Part shown: piece by piece, positions 1-8,581 of the stretch
Layout: each line of letters opens with the position of its first letter
Position numbering within the stretch: the stretch's first letter is position 1
NCBI RefSeq assembly: GCF_900104815.1
Contig: NZ_FNTD01000004.1
Coordinates: 6,447,001-6,511,000, forward strand
Reading direction: 5' to 3'
DNA from: Streptomyces misionensis
GTDB taxonomy: Bacteria > Actinomycetota > Actinomycetes > Streptomycetales > Streptomycetaceae
Length of the DNA: 64,000 bases
Made by a program: the position numbers and the translations under genes
Notes under the pieces: generated by a model
The model's database searches: none
Seen by the model: only the letters and a program-made list of their open reading frames with translations
Told to the model about the DNA's origin: nothing

Positions 1-500
1 AGTACCGCAAGCACCACATCCCCCAGCTCAAGGGCTTCTGGGAGAAGTACTACTTCAAACCCGGCAACCTGGGCTGGCCGGTCTTCGACACCGCCGTCGG
101 CAAGGTCGGCGTCTACATCTGCTACGACCGCCACTTCCCGGAGGGCTGGCGGCAACTGGGCCTCGCCGGAGCCCAGTTGGTATACAACCCGTCGGCCACC
201 CACCGAAGCCTGTCCAGCCACCTGTGGCAGCTGGAGCAGCCCGCCGCGGCCGTCGCCAACGAGTACTTCATCGCCGCCATCAACCGGGTCGGCCGCGAGG
301 AGTACGGCGACAACGACTTCTACGGGACCTCCTACTTCGTGGACCCGCGCGGCCGGTTCGTCGGGGACACCGCGGGCGACAAGGCCGACGAACTCCTCGT
401 CCGCGACCTCGACTTCGGCCTGATCGACGACGTGCGGCAGCAGTGGGCCTTCTACCGCGACCGCCGCCCCGACGCCTACGAAGGGCTGGTGCAGCCGTGA
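1..500 (+). CDS. Nitrilase-family hydrolase, beta-ureidopropionase-like (3' part only)
   Basis: The window opens inside this gene. Codons run from base 3 to the TGA at 498-500, leaving 165 C-terminal residues. It belongs to the carbon-nitrogen hydrolase (nitrilase) superfamily. In this setting it should release beta-amino acid, ammonia and CO2 from N-carbamoyl-beta-amino acids, the last hydrolytic step of reductive pyrimidine breakdown. The catalytic Lys is in YRKHHIP at the very start and the catalytic Cys in YICYDRHFPEG. The catalytic Glu lies outside the window. It is about 70 percent identical by eye to the complete paralogue at 3561-4403. Its stop overlaps the next gene's GTG (GTGA), so the two are translationally coupled. 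The family is certain; the substrate is inferred from context. Confidence 0.88.
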   Translation, partial: YRKHHIPQLKGFWEKYYFKPGNLGWPVFDTAVGKVGVYICYDRHFPEGWRQLGLAGAQLVYNPSATHRSLSSHLWQLEQPAAAVANEYFIAAINRVGREEYGDNDFYGTSYFVDPRGRFVGDTAGDKADELLVRDLDFGLIDDVRQQWAFYRDRRPDAYEGLVQP

Positions 501-1780
501 GCGACCTCTACTCCCGTCACCGCAGGGTCATGCCCGACTGGCTCGCCCTCTACTACGACGACCCCATCGAGATCACGCACGGCGAGGGACGCCACGTCTG
601 GGACTCCGACGGCCGCCGCTACCTGGACTTCTTCGGCGGCATCCTCACCACCATGACCGCGCACGCGCTGCCCGAGGTGACCAAGGCGGTCAGCGAGCAG
701 GCCGGGCGCATCCTGCACTCCTCGACGCTCTACCTCAACCGGCCGATGGTCGAACTCGCCGAGCGCGTCGCCCAGGTGAGCGGCATCCCGGACGCCCGCG
801 TCTTCTTCACCACCTCCGGCACCGAGGCCAACGACGCCGCCCTGCTGCTCGCCACGACCTACCGGCGCAGCAACACCGTCCTCGCCATGCGCAACAGCTA
901 CCACGGCCGTTCCTTCTCCACCGTCGGCATCACCGGCAACCGCACCTGGTCCCCGACCTCCCTGTCGCCGCTGCAGACCCTGTACGTGCACGGCGGCGTC
1001 CGCACCCGGGGCCCCTTCGCCCACCTGGACGACCGCGCCTTCATCGACGCGTGCGTGGCCGATCTGAAGGACGTCCTCGGGCACACCCGCCCGCCCGCCG
1101 CGCTGATCGCGGAACCCGTCCAGGGTGTCGGCGGGTTCACCTCGCCGCCCGACGGACTGTACGCGGAATTCCGTGAACTGCTGCACGCGCACGGCATCCT
1201 GTGGATCTCCGACGAGGTGCAGACCGGCTGGGGCCGCACCGGAGACCACTTCTGGGGCTGGCAGGCCCACGGCCGCAGCGGCCCGCCCGACATCGTCACC
1301 TTCGCCAAGGGCATCGGCAACGGCATGTCCATCGGCGGTGTCATCGCCCGCCCCGAGATCATGAACTGCCTCGACGCCAACAGCATCTCCACCTTCGGCG
1401 GCACCCAGATCACCATGGCCGCCGGCCTCGCCAACCTCACCTACCTCCTCGAACACGACCTCCAGGGCAACGCCCGCCGGGTCGGCGGCCTGCTCATCGA
1501 GCGGCTGCGGGCCGTCGCCGCCCAGCTGCCAGGGGTACGCGAGGTCCGCGGGCGCGGACTGATGATCGGCATCGAGCTGGTGAAGCCGGGCACCGACGAG
1601 GCCGACCCACAGGCGGCCGCCGCCGTCCTGGAGGCGGCCCGCGCCGGGGGACTGCTCATCGGCAAGGGCGGCGGCCACAACACCAGCGCCCTGCGCATCG
1701 CCCCGCCGCTGTCGCTGACCGTCGCCGAGGCCGAGGAGGGCGCCGCCGTCCTCGAAAGCGCGCTGCGGAGCGCGTACTGA
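497..1780 (+). CDS. Class III PLP-dependent aminotransferase (beta-alanine/beta-aminoisobutyrate type)
   Basis: The 427-residue protein is a full-length fold-type I class III aminotransferase. Visible motifs are SGTEAN (about 107-112, phosphate binding), DEVQTGWGRTG (about 239-249, with the Asp that pairs with the pyridine nitrogen) and the PLP Lys at about 271 in FAKGIGNG. The start is the GTG at 497, which overlaps the upstream nitrilase stop by 4 bases and gives the family's usual length. Next to two ureidopropionase-like genes and a dihydropyrimidinase, the likely job is to transaminate beta-alanine or beta-aminoisobutyrate to the semialdehyde, ending the pathway. Other omega-amino acid substrates remain possible. 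It is followed after 47 bp by the pucR-type regulator on the same strand. Confidence 0.9.
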   Translation: MSDLYSRHRRVMPDWLALYYDDPIEITHGEGRHVWDSDGRRYLDFFGGILTTMTAHALPEVTKAVSEQAGRILHSSTLYLNRPMVELAERVAQVSGIPDARVFFTTSGTEANDAALLLATTYRRSNTVLAMRNSYHGRSFSTVGITGNRTWSPTSLSPLQTLYVHGGVRTRGPFAHLDDRAFIDACVADLKDVLGHTRPPAALIAEPVQGVGGFTSPPDGLYAEFRELLHAHGILWISDEVQTGWGRTGDHFWGWQAHGRSGPPDIVTFAKGIGNGMSIGGVIARPEIMNCLDANSISTFGGTQITMAAGLANLTYLLEHDLQGNARRVGGLLIERLRAVAAQLPGVREVRGRGLMIGIELVKPGTDEADPQAAAAVLEAARAGGLLIGKGGGHNTSALRIAPPLSLTVAEAEEGAAVLESALRSAY

Positions 1781-1827
1781 CACCGAGGGGAACACCCGGC
1801 ACCGCCGAGCACCAAGGGGAAACGGCC

Positions 1828-3405
1828 ATGACCACGACCTCGGGACCCGGACCCGCCGCCCCGCCGGAACCCGCCCTGTCCGTCCGCCAGGTGCTGACCC
1901 TGGAGCGGGTCCTGGCCGGCCGGCCCGAGGTGGTGGCGGGTGCCGGGGGCCTGGACCGGCCGGTGCGCTGGGTGCACGTCGCCGAGGCCGCCGACGTGGG
2001 CGTGATGCTCAGCGGCGGCGAGATGGTGCTCACCACCGGGGTGCTGCTCGCCGGCGACGAGGCCAAGCAGGCCGAGTACATCCGCTCGCTGCACCGCGCC
2101 GAGGCCGCCGCCGTGGTCCTCGGGCTCGGCCGGGCCTTCCCCACGCCGCCCGAGGTGATGCGCCGCGCCGCCGAACGCTGCGGGCTGCCCCTGGTCGTCC
2201 TGCACCGCCCCTTCCCCTTCGCCGAGCTGACCGAGGAGGTCCAGTCCCGGCTGCTGCGGCGCAAGTTCGCCGCCGTCAGCCTCTCCGAGACGGTCCGCAC
2301 CGACCTCACCGCGCTGATCACGGCCGGCGCCCCGCTGCAACGGCTGCTGGACGAGGTCGCCCGGCACGGCGGCTGCCCGGTCGTCGTCACCAACCTCGCC
2401 CACCGCGTCCTCGCCACGGCCGGGGAGCGGTCCGCGGTGGACGACGTGCTGCGCGACTGGGAGCGCATCGCCCGGCAGACCGGCGGCGCCGGTGACGAGT
2501 GGATCCGCGCCGAACTCGGCGGGCGCGGCGAGCGCTGGGGCCGGCTGCTGCTGTGCGGCTACCGGGGCGACGCGGCCACCGGGCGGCTGCTCGCCGACCG
2601 CGCCGCCGAGGCCCTGGTCCTGCACCGCATGCTCGGCGGCGGCTCCGCGCACAGCTGGGAGGAGCAGTCCGCGCAGAGCCTGCTCACCGACCTCGTCTCC
2701 GGCGTCGTACCGGCCCGGCAACTGCTGCCACGGGCCCGCGCGGCCGGCCTGCCGGTCAACCTGCGCACCTTCGTGCCGCTCGTCGTCCCCGAAGCCGAAC
2801 CCGCCGTGCTCGACCGGATGCTGCGGGTGCTGGGCCTGGCCGGGCTGGCCGGCGAACTGTCCGACGGGGTCACCGCCGTGCTGCTCAGCCTGCCCCGCGA
2901 CCGGCCCGCCGAGACCCTGCTCACGCTCTTCGCGGCCCGGCTGCGCGAGGGGACCGGGCGGCCGGACGCCGTGGTCGCCGCCGCGGACCCGCGCACCCTC
3001 TGGGACGAGGTGCCGGCCGGACTGCGCGAGGCCCGGCACGTGGCCGAGGCCGTCGCCGGTTCCGCCGCCGCCCTCGGCCTCCCGGCCGTCGTCCGCCTCA
3101 AGGACGTCCATCTGCGGGGCCTCGTCCGGCTGCTGCGCGACGACCCGCATGTGCAGTCCTTCGCCGAACGGGAGCTGGACGGGCTGCTGTGCACGGCCGA
3201 ACCCGAACTGCTCGGCGTGCTGCGCACCTATCTCGCCACCGGCCGCAACAAGTCCCGCACCGCCCGGCTCCACCATGTCTCCCGGCCCGCGCTCTACCGC
3301 CGCCTGGAGGCCATACAGGACCGCCTCGGCGTCGACCTCGACGACTTCGAGCAGGCCGCCTCGGTGCACATCGCGCTTCTCGCGCATGACGCGCAACAAC
3401 GCTGA
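1828..3405 (+). CDS. PucR-family transcriptional regulator
   Basis: This is a 525-residue regulator with the usual PucR architecture. An N-terminal purine-catabolism-regulator-like domain (about 15-140, beginning VRQVLTLERVLAG) is followed by a central GGDEF-like/CdaR region. The C-terminal PucR helix-turn-helix (about 470-515) contains the family signature around NKSRTARLHHVSRPALYRRL. ATG 1828 is preceded by AAGGGGA at 1814-1820. The gene sits inside the pyrimidine cluster, 47 bp after the aminotransferase. It probably controls the nitrilase-hydA unit downstream, where two direct repeats lie in the 155-bp leader. PucR proteins usually sense the nitrogen-rich substrate and often activate; the effector here is inferred to be a pyrimidine or one of its breakdown products. 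Confidence 0.9.
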   Translation: MTTTSGPGPAAPPEPALSVRQVLTLERVLAGRPEVVAGAGGLDRPVRWVHVAEAADVGVMLSGGEMVLTTGVLLAGDEAKQAEYIRSLHRAEAAAVVLGLGRAFPTPPEVMRRAAERCGLPLVVLHRPFPFAELTEEVQSRLLRRKFAAVSLSETVRTDLTALITAGAPLQRLLDEVARHGGCPVVVTNLAHRVLATAGERSAVDDVLRDWERIARQTGGAGDEWIRAELGGRGERWGRLLLCGYRGDAATGRLLADRAAEALVLHRMLGGGSAHSWEEQSAQSLLTDLVSGVVPARQLLPRARAAGLPVNLRTFVPLVVPEAEPAVLDRMLRVLGLAGLAGELSDGVTAVLLSLPRDRPAETLLTLFAARLREGTGRPDAVVAAADPRTLWDEVPAGLREARHVAEAVAGSAAALGLPAVVRLKDVHLRGLVRLLRDDPHVQSFAERELDGLLCTAEPELLGVLRTYLATGRNKSRTARLHHVSRPALYRRLEAIQDRLGVDLDDFEQAASVHIALLAHDAQQR

Positions 3406-3452
3406 CACCTGAGACCACCTGGGAAAACGGCGGTGAAACATGGGCCCACGAA

Positions 3453-3498
3453 GACATGACACGGTGGCACGCCGACCGTCCGCGGACGTGACACGCTG
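3453..3498 (+). promoter_or_regulatory. Pair of direct repeats, candidate PucR sites
   Basis: GACATGACACGGTG (3453-3466) and GACGTGACACGCTG (3485-3498) match at 12 of 14 positions and start 32 bp apart, close to three helical turns. They lie 60-110 bp upstream of the ATG at 3561, in the only sizeable non-coding gap between the regulator and the nitrilase-hydA operon. That placement suits an activator or repressor site. Assignment to the adjacent PucR regulator is inference. Confidence 0.4.
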
Positions 3499-3560
3499 CC
3501 CGTCGAACCGCGCCCGGCCGCTTCCTAGGCTCACCGGACACCCACCGAACGGAGGCTTCG

Positions 3561-4403
3561 ATGAGCCGAGTGATCCGAGCCGCCCTCTTCCAGGCCGCCT
3601 GGACCGGCGACAAGGAATCCATGATCCAGGTGCACGAGCAGGCCGTCCGCGACGCGGCCGCCCAGGGCGCCCAAGTCCTCTGCTTCCAGGAGCTGTTCTA
3701 CGGCCCCTACTTCTGCCAGGTGCAGGACAAGGCGTTCTACGACTACGCCGAACGGATCCCCGACGGCCCGACCGTGAAGCGCTTCCAGTCCCTCGCCCGC
3801 GCCCTCGGCATCGTGCTGATCCTGCCGATGTACGAGGAGGAACAGCCGGGCGTCCTCTACAACACCGCGGCGGTGATCGACGCGGACGGCACGTACCTCG
3901 GCAAGTACCGCAAGACGCACATCCCGCAGGTGCGGGGGTTCTGGGAGAAGTTCTACTTCCGCCCGGGCAACAGCGGCTGGCCCGTCTTCGACACCGCCGT
4001 CGGCCGGATCGGCGTCTACATCTGCTACGACCGCCACTTCCCCGAGGGCTGGCGGGCCCTCGGCCTCGCCGGCGCCGAGATCGTCTTCAACCCCTCGGCC
4101 ACCTCCCGGGGCCTGTCCCGCTACCTGTGGCAGCTGGAGCAGCCCGCGGCGGCCGTCGCCAACGAGTACTTCGTCGGCGCCATCAACCGGGTCGGCGTGG
4201 AGGACCTCGGCGACAACGACTTCTACGGCACCACGTACTTCGTGGACCCCGAGGCCCAGTACGTCGGCGAGGTCGCGGGCGACAAGGAGAACGAACTCGT
4301 CGTACGCGACCTGGACCTCGCCAAACTCCGCGAGGTCCGCGACCGCTGGCAGTTCTACCGGGACCGGGCGCCGGGCGCGTACACGCCGTTGACCGCGCCG
4401 TGA
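3561..4403 (+). CDS. Beta-ureidopropionase-like nitrilase-family hydrolase
   Basis: A complete 280-residue nitrilase-superfamily enzyme. The catalytic triad is visible: Glu44 (CFQELFYGP), Lys118 (LGKYRKTHIP) and Cys155 (YICYDRHFPEG). It is predicted to be cytosolic and to hydrolyse N-carbamoyl-beta-alanine or N-carbamoyl-beta-aminoisobutyrate made by the dihydropyrimidinase encoded 27 bp downstream. ATG 3561 has a strong GGAGG site seven bases upstream. It is the paralogue of the truncated gene at the window start, so the cluster carries two enzymes of this type, perhaps for different side chains or carbamoyl substrates. It is the first gene of the unit nitrilase-hydA-luciferase-like oxidoreductase and is likely controlled from the repeats at 3453-3498. 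Confidence 0.9.
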   Translation: MSRVIRAALFQAAWTGDKESMIQVHEQAVRDAAAQGAQVLCFQELFYGPYFCQVQDKAFYDYAERIPDGPTVKRFQSLARALGIVLILPMYEEEQPGVLYNTAAVIDADGTYLGKYRKTHIPQVRGFWEKFYFRPGNSGWPVFDTAVGRIGVYICYDRHFPEGWRALGLAGAEIVFNPSATSRGLSRYLWQLEQPAAAVANEYFVGAINRVGVEDLGDNDFYGTTYFVDPEAQYVGEVAGDKENELVVRDLDLAKLREVRDRWQFYRDRAPGAYTPLTAP

Positions 4404-4430
4404 CCGAAGCCGAGTGACCCAAGGAGCAGC

Positions 4431-5834
4431 ATGAGCAGCCGTACCGTCATCCGCGGTGGCCTCGTCGTCACCGCGTCGGACGAGATCCACGCCGACGTCC
4501 TCATCGAGGACGGCCGCATCGCCGCCCTGGCGGCGTCCGGCACCCCCGCTGCCGCCGCGTTCACCGCCGACCGCACCATCGACGCCACCGGGAAGTACGT
4601 CATCCCCGGCGGCGTCGACGGCCACACCCACATGGAGATGCCGTTCGGCGGCACCTACGCCTCCGACACCTTCGAGACCGGCACCCGCGCCGCCGCCTGG
4701 GGCGGCACGACCACGATCGTGGACTTCGCCATCCAGAGCGTCGGCCACTCCCTGCGCGAGGGACTGGACACCTGGCACGCCAAGGCGGAGGGCAACTGCG
4801 CGATCGACTACGCCTTCCACATGATCGTCTCCGACGTCACCGACGAGACGCTGAAGGAGATGGACCTGCTGGTGGAGGAGGGGGTGACCTCCTTCAAGCA
4901 GTTCATGGCCTACCCGGGGGTCTTCTACTCCGACGACGGCCAGATCCTGCGCGCCATGCAGCGGGCCGCCGACAACGGCGGGCTGATCATGATGCACGCC
5001 GAGAACGGCATCGCCATCGACGTCCTCGTGGCACAGGCCCTCGCCCGCGGCGAGACCGACCCGCGCCACCACGGCGAGGTCCGCAAGGCACTGCTGGAGG
5101 CCGAGGCCACCCACCGCGCCATCCGGCTCGCCCAGGTAGCCGGCGCGCCGCTGTACGTCGTCCACGTCTCGGCGGCGGAGGCGCTCGCCGAGCTGGCGCG
5201 GGCCCGGGACGACGGCCTGAACGTGTTCGGCGAGACCTGCCCGCAGTACCTGTTCCTGTCCACCGACAACCTCGCCGAGCCCGGCTTCGAGGGCGCCAAG
5301 TACGTGTGCTCGACGCCGCTGCGGCCCAGGGAGCACCAGGCGGCGCTGTGGCGGGGCCTGCGCACCAACGACCTCCAGGTGGTCTCCACCGACCACTGCC
5401 CGTTCTGCTTCACCGGCCAGAAGGAGCTGGGCCGCGGCGACTTCTCCAAGATCCCCAACGGCATGCCCGGCGTGGAGAACCGCATGGACCTGCTCCACCA
5501 GGCCGTCGTCGAGGGGCGCATCTCCCGCCGCCGCTGGATCGAGATCGCCTGCGCCACACCGGCGCGGATGTTCGGCCTCTACCCGAAGAAGGGCACCATC
5601 GCCCCGGGCGCCGACGCCGACGTGGTGATCTACGACCCGCACGCCGAGCAGATCATGTCCGCCGAGACCCACCACATGAACGTCGACTACTCGGCGTACG
5701 AGGGCAAGCGGACCACCGGCCGGGTGGAGACCGTCCTCTCGCGTGGCGTACCGGTCATCGACCAGCGGGAGTACACCGGGCACGCCGGACACGGCGTCTA
5801 CACCCCGCGCTCCACCTGTCAGTACCTCAACTAG
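4431..5834 (+). CDS. hydA: Dihydropyrimidinase (D-hydantoinase)
   Basis: This 467-residue enzyme opens the dihydropyrimidine ring to N-carbamoyl-beta-amino acid. It is a binuclear-zinc amidohydrolase and every metal ligand is visible: His65 and His67 (DGHTHMEMPFGG), the lysine to be carboxylated at 156 (TSFKQFMAYPG), His189 (MMHAENG), His245 (VVHVSAAEAL) and Asp321 (STDHCPF). Length is normal for the family. AAGGAG lies five bases before ATG 4431. The stop TAG (5832-5834) is embedded in the ribosome site of the next gene (CTAGGAGTGG), so expression of the two is tightly linked. Substrate range (dihydrouracil, dihydrothymine or hydantoins) cannot be read from sequence. Confidence 0.95.
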   Translation: MSSRTVIRGGLVVTASDEIHADVLIEDGRIAALAASGTPAAAAFTADRTIDATGKYVIPGGVDGHTHMEMPFGGTYASDTFETGTRAAAWGGTTTIVDFAIQSVGHSLREGLDTWHAKAEGNCAIDYAFHMIVSDVTDETLKEMDLLVEEGVTSFKQFMAYPGVFYSDDGQILRAMQRAADNGGLIMMHAENGIAIDVLVAQALARGETDPRHHGEVRKALLEAEATHRAIRLAQVAGAPLYVVHVSAAEALAELARARDDGLNVFGETCPQYLFLSTDNLAEPGFEGAKYVCSTPLRPREHQAALWRGLRTNDLQVVSTDHCPFCFTGQKELGRGDFSKIPNGMPGVENRMDLLHQAVVEGRISRRRWIEIACATPARMFGLYPKKGTIAPGADADVVIYDPHAEQIMSAETHHMNVDYSAYEGKRTTGRVETVLSRGVPVIDQREYTGHAGHGVYTPRSTCQYLN

Positions 5835-5845
5835 GAGTGGCGCCC

Positions 5846-6868
5846 ATGGACTTCGGACTCGTCCTGCAGACCGACCCGCCGGCCTCCCGCGTCATCGACC
5901 TCATGCGGCGGGCCGAGCAGAACGGCTTCACCCACGGCTGGACCTTCGACTCCGCCGTGCTGTGGCAGGAGCCGTTCGTGATCTACAGCCAGATCCTCGC
6001 CCAGACGCGGAAGCTGACGGTCGGGCCGATGGTCACCAACCCGTCCACCCGCACCCCGGAGGTCACCGCCTCCACCTTCGCCACCCTCAACGACATGTTC
6101 GGCAACCGCACCGTCTGCGGCATCGGCCGCGGCGACTCCGCGATGCGGGTGGCGGGCCGCCGGCCCAACACCCTCGCGCGGATCAGCGAGGCCATGAAGG
6201 TGATCCGTGCCCTCGGCCGCGGCGACGGTGCCGACCTCGGCGGCGGCACGACCGTGAGGTTCCCCTGGGTCCGGCCGGGCGCCCGGCTCCCCGTCTGGAT
6301 GGCCGCGTACGGCCCCAAGGCGCTGAAGATGACCGGTGAGGAGGCCGACGGGTTCATCCTCCAGCTGGCCGACCTCTACCTCACCGAGTACATGGTGAAG
6401 GCCGTCAAGGACGCGGCCCGGGCGGCCGGGCGCGACCCCGCCGAGGTCACCATCTGCGTGGCGGCCCCGGCGTACGTCACCGCCGACGACTCGCCGCAGG
6501 CCCTCGCCCACGCCCGCGACCAGTGCCGCTGGTTCGGCGGCATGGTCGGCAACCACGTGGCCGACCTGGTCGGCAAGTACGGCGAGCACTCCGCCCAGGT
6601 GCCCGGCGAACTCACCGACTACATCAAGGCCCGGCAGGGCTACGACTACGCCCACCACGGGCGCAGCGGCAACCCGGACACCGAGTTCGTGCCCGACGAG
6701 ATCGTGGACCGGTTCTGTCTGATCGGCCCGGCCGAACGGCACATCGAGAAGCTGAACGCCCTGCGCGCCCTGGGCGTCGACCAGTTCGCGCTGTACGACA
6801 TGCACGACGCGCAGGAGGCCACCATCGACGCCTACGGCACGAAGGTGATCCCGGCCGTCAACTCCTGA
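5846..6868 (+). CDS. Luciferase-like (LLM) F420-type oxidoreductase of the pyrimidine cluster
   Basis: A 340-residue TIM-barrel protein of the luciferase-like superfamily, closest in look to the methylenetetrahydromethanopterin-reductase-like F420 branch (start MDFGLVLQTDPPASRVIDLM, core GIGRGDSAMRVAGRRP). I recall this as the TIGR03842 group, often found next to dihydropyrimidinase. It starts 11 bp after hydA with the Shine-Dalgarno GGAGTGG overlapping the hydA stop, so it is certainly in that operon. No flavin/iron-sulfur dihydropyrimidine dehydrogenase is in the cluster. This protein may therefore catalyse the redox step between uracil or thymine and the dihydropyrimidine. A ring-opening oxygenase role like that of RutA, also an LLM protein, is an alternative. 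Family is certain, reaction is inferred. Confidence 0.82.
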   Translation: MDFGLVLQTDPPASRVIDLMRRAEQNGFTHGWTFDSAVLWQEPFVIYSQILAQTRKLTVGPMVTNPSTRTPEVTASTFATLNDMFGNRTVCGIGRGDSAMRVAGRRPNTLARISEAMKVIRALGRGDGADLGGGTTVRFPWVRPGARLPVWMAAYGPKALKMTGEEADGFILQLADLYLTEYMVKAVKDAARAAGRDPAEVTICVAAPAYVTADDSPQALAHARDQCRWFGGMVGNHVADLVGKYGEHSAQVPGELTDYIKARQGYDYAHHGRSGNPDTEFVPDEIVDRFCLIGPAERHIEKLNALRALGVDQFALYDMHDAQEATIDAYGTKVIPAVNS

Positions 6869-6948
6869 CCGTCCGTCGTCCGTTCGTCCCTCCCGCCGAT
6901 CCCCTCGGGGGTCCGCCCCAACCCCCCACCCCTGGTCACCCCTCCCCG

Positions 6949-6964
6949 CCTCCCCGCGGGGAGG
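6949..6964. repeat. 16-bp perfect palindrome
   Basis: CCTCCCCGCGGGGAGG reads identically on both strands. It lies in the 152-bp gap between the luciferase-like gene and the transporter. As RNA it could form a 6-bp stem with a CGCG loop, but no U-run follows, so a full terminator is doubtful. It may moderate read-through or be a protein site. Confidence 0.35.
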
Positions 6965-7020
6965 GGCTGGTGCCCGCACGGCCTCCGCCGACCCACCCCG
7001 TTTCCGATTGGGGCCTGCCC

Positions 7021-8550
7021 ATGACCGACACCGCTCCCGCCGGCATACCGCCGTCGGCCCAAGTCACCCTTCCCGACGGCCGGGTGGAGATCGCCCCCGG
7101 CGCTCCGCAGCCCAGCGGCCGCTACGCCAACGAGGACCTGCTGCCGGTCCCGGTCGGCCGGCGGACGTGGACGACGTACAACTTCTCGGCGCTGTGGGTC
7201 GGCATGGCCCACAACACGGCGTCCTGGACGCTGGCCTCCGGTCTGATCGCCGTCGGCATGGACTGGAAGCAGGCGGTGTTCACCATCGCCGTCGCCAATC
7301 TGATCGTGCTGGTCCCGATGCTGCTGACCGGGCACGCGGGACCCAAGTACGGCATCCCCTTCCCCGTCTTCGCCCGCGCCTCCTTCGGGGTGCGCGGCGC
7401 CAACCTGCCCGCCGTCGTACGGGCGTTGGTGGCCTGTGGCTGGTTCGGCATCCAGACGTGGATCGGCGGGGAGGCCATCTACTTCCTCGCCGGGAAACTG
7501 ATCGGCGGCAGCTGGTCGAACGCGGCGCACGTCGGCGGATACGCCTGGACCATGTGGCTGTCGTTCGCGGTCTTCTGGGCGCTGCAAGTGGCCATCATCC
7601 ACCGGGGGATGGAGACCATCCGCCGTTTCGAGAACTGGGCCGCGCCGTTCGTGCTGGTCGGCGCGTTCGTGATGCTGTGGTGGATGGCGAGCAGGGCGGG
7701 CGGTGTCGGCCCGCTGTTCGACCAGCCCTCCACGCTGAGCTGGGGCGGGTCGTTCTGGAAGCTGTTCTGGCCGTCCCTGATGGGCATGATCGGGTTCTGG
7801 TCCACCCTGTCCCTGAACATCCCGGACTTCACCCGCTACGGCCGAAGCCAGCGCGCCCAGACCTGGGGCCAGGCGCTCGGCCTGCCCACCACCATGACCC
7901 TCTTCGCCTTCCTCTCCGTCCTGGTCACCTCCGGGTCCCAGGCGGTCTACGGCAAGCCCGTGTGGGACCCGGTGCAGCTGGCCGCGAAGACCGACAACCC
8001 GGTCGGCCTGCTCTACGCCCTGGTCACCGTCCTGGTGGCGACCCTCTCGGTGAACATCGCGGCCAACCTGGTCTCGCCGGCCTTCGACTTCTCCAACGTG
8101 GCGCCGCGGAAGGTGAGTTTCCGCGCCGGGGCGCTGGTCACCGCGGTCCTCGCGGTGCTGATCTTCCCCTGGAAGCTCTACTCCGACCCGCAGGGCTACA
8201 TCTTCACCTGGCTCGGCCTGGTCGGCGGGCTGCTCGGCACCGTCGCCGGCATCCTCGTCGCCGACTACTGGTTCCTGCGCCGCACCCGGCTGGACCTCGC
8301 CGACCTGTACCGCACCGGCGGCCGATACTGGTACGCGGGCGGCTGGAACTGGCGGGCGGTCGCCGCCTTCCTGGCCGGCGGTGTCCTCGCGATCGGCGGC
8401 GCCCGTCTCGAGCCGCTGTTCGACGGCCGTCCGATCCCCGCCCTCGCCCCGCTCGCCGACTACGGCTGGGCGGTCGGCCTGGGCACGTCCCTGGTGCTGT
8501 ACGTGGCCCTGTCCCTGACGACCGGCGGCCGGCGGCGCAGCACGGTCTGA
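7021..8550 (+). CDS. NCS1-family nucleobase/hydantoin:cation symporter
   Basis: A 509-residue integral membrane protein with about 12 hydrophobic segments beginning near residue 55. The family signature runs from WVGMAHNTASWTLASGL through the conserved FPVFARASFGVRGANLP and CGWFGIQTWIGGEAI. These mark NCS1 transporters (cytosine, uracil, allantoin or hydantoin permeases). As the last gene of the pyrimidine cluster it should import the base that the enzymes degrade. ATG 7021 was chosen because hydrophilic N-terminal residues then precede the first membrane segment as in relatives; no strong ribosome site is visible. The 152-bp upstream gap could hold its own promoter. The gene ends 31 bp from the convergent DUF3558-like gene. 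Confidence 0.9.
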   Translation: MTDTAPAGIPPSAQVTLPDGRVEIAPGAPQPSGRYANEDLLPVPVGRRTWTTYNFSALWVGMAHNTASWTLASGLIAVGMDWKQAVFTIAVANLIVLVPMLLTGHAGPKYGIPFPVFARASFGVRGANLPAVVRALVACGWFGIQTWIGGEAIYFLAGKLIGGSWSNAAHVGGYAWTMWLSFAVFWALQVAIIHRGMETIRRFENWAAPFVLVGAFVMLWWMASRAGGVGPLFDQPSTLSWGGSFWKLFWPSLMGMIGFWSTLSLNIPDFTRYGRSQRAQTWGQALGLPTTMTLFAFLSVLVTSGSQAVYGKPVWDPVQLAAKTDNPVGLLYALVTVLVATLSVNIAANLVSPAFDFSNVAPRKVSFRAGALVTAVLAVLIFPWKLYSDPQGYIFTWLGLVGGLLGTVAGILVADYWFLRRTRLDLADLYRTGGRYWYAGGWNWRAVAAFLAGGVLAIGGARLEPLFDGRPIPALAPLADYGWAVGLGTSLVLYVALSLTTGGRRRSTV

Positions 8551-8581
8551 TCCCGCCGGGGGACGTCCTGGTCCGCGCGGG

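Noticed and set aside
3531..5792. Long minus-strand open frame over the nitrilase and hydA genes
   Set aside because: Opposite-strand shadow; both genes below it have complete catalytic motifs and good ribosome sites.
6949..6964. Palindrome CCTCCCCGCGGGGAGG as a terminator
   Set aside because: The stem is only 6 bp with a CGCG loop and no U-run, so it is listed only as a repeat.
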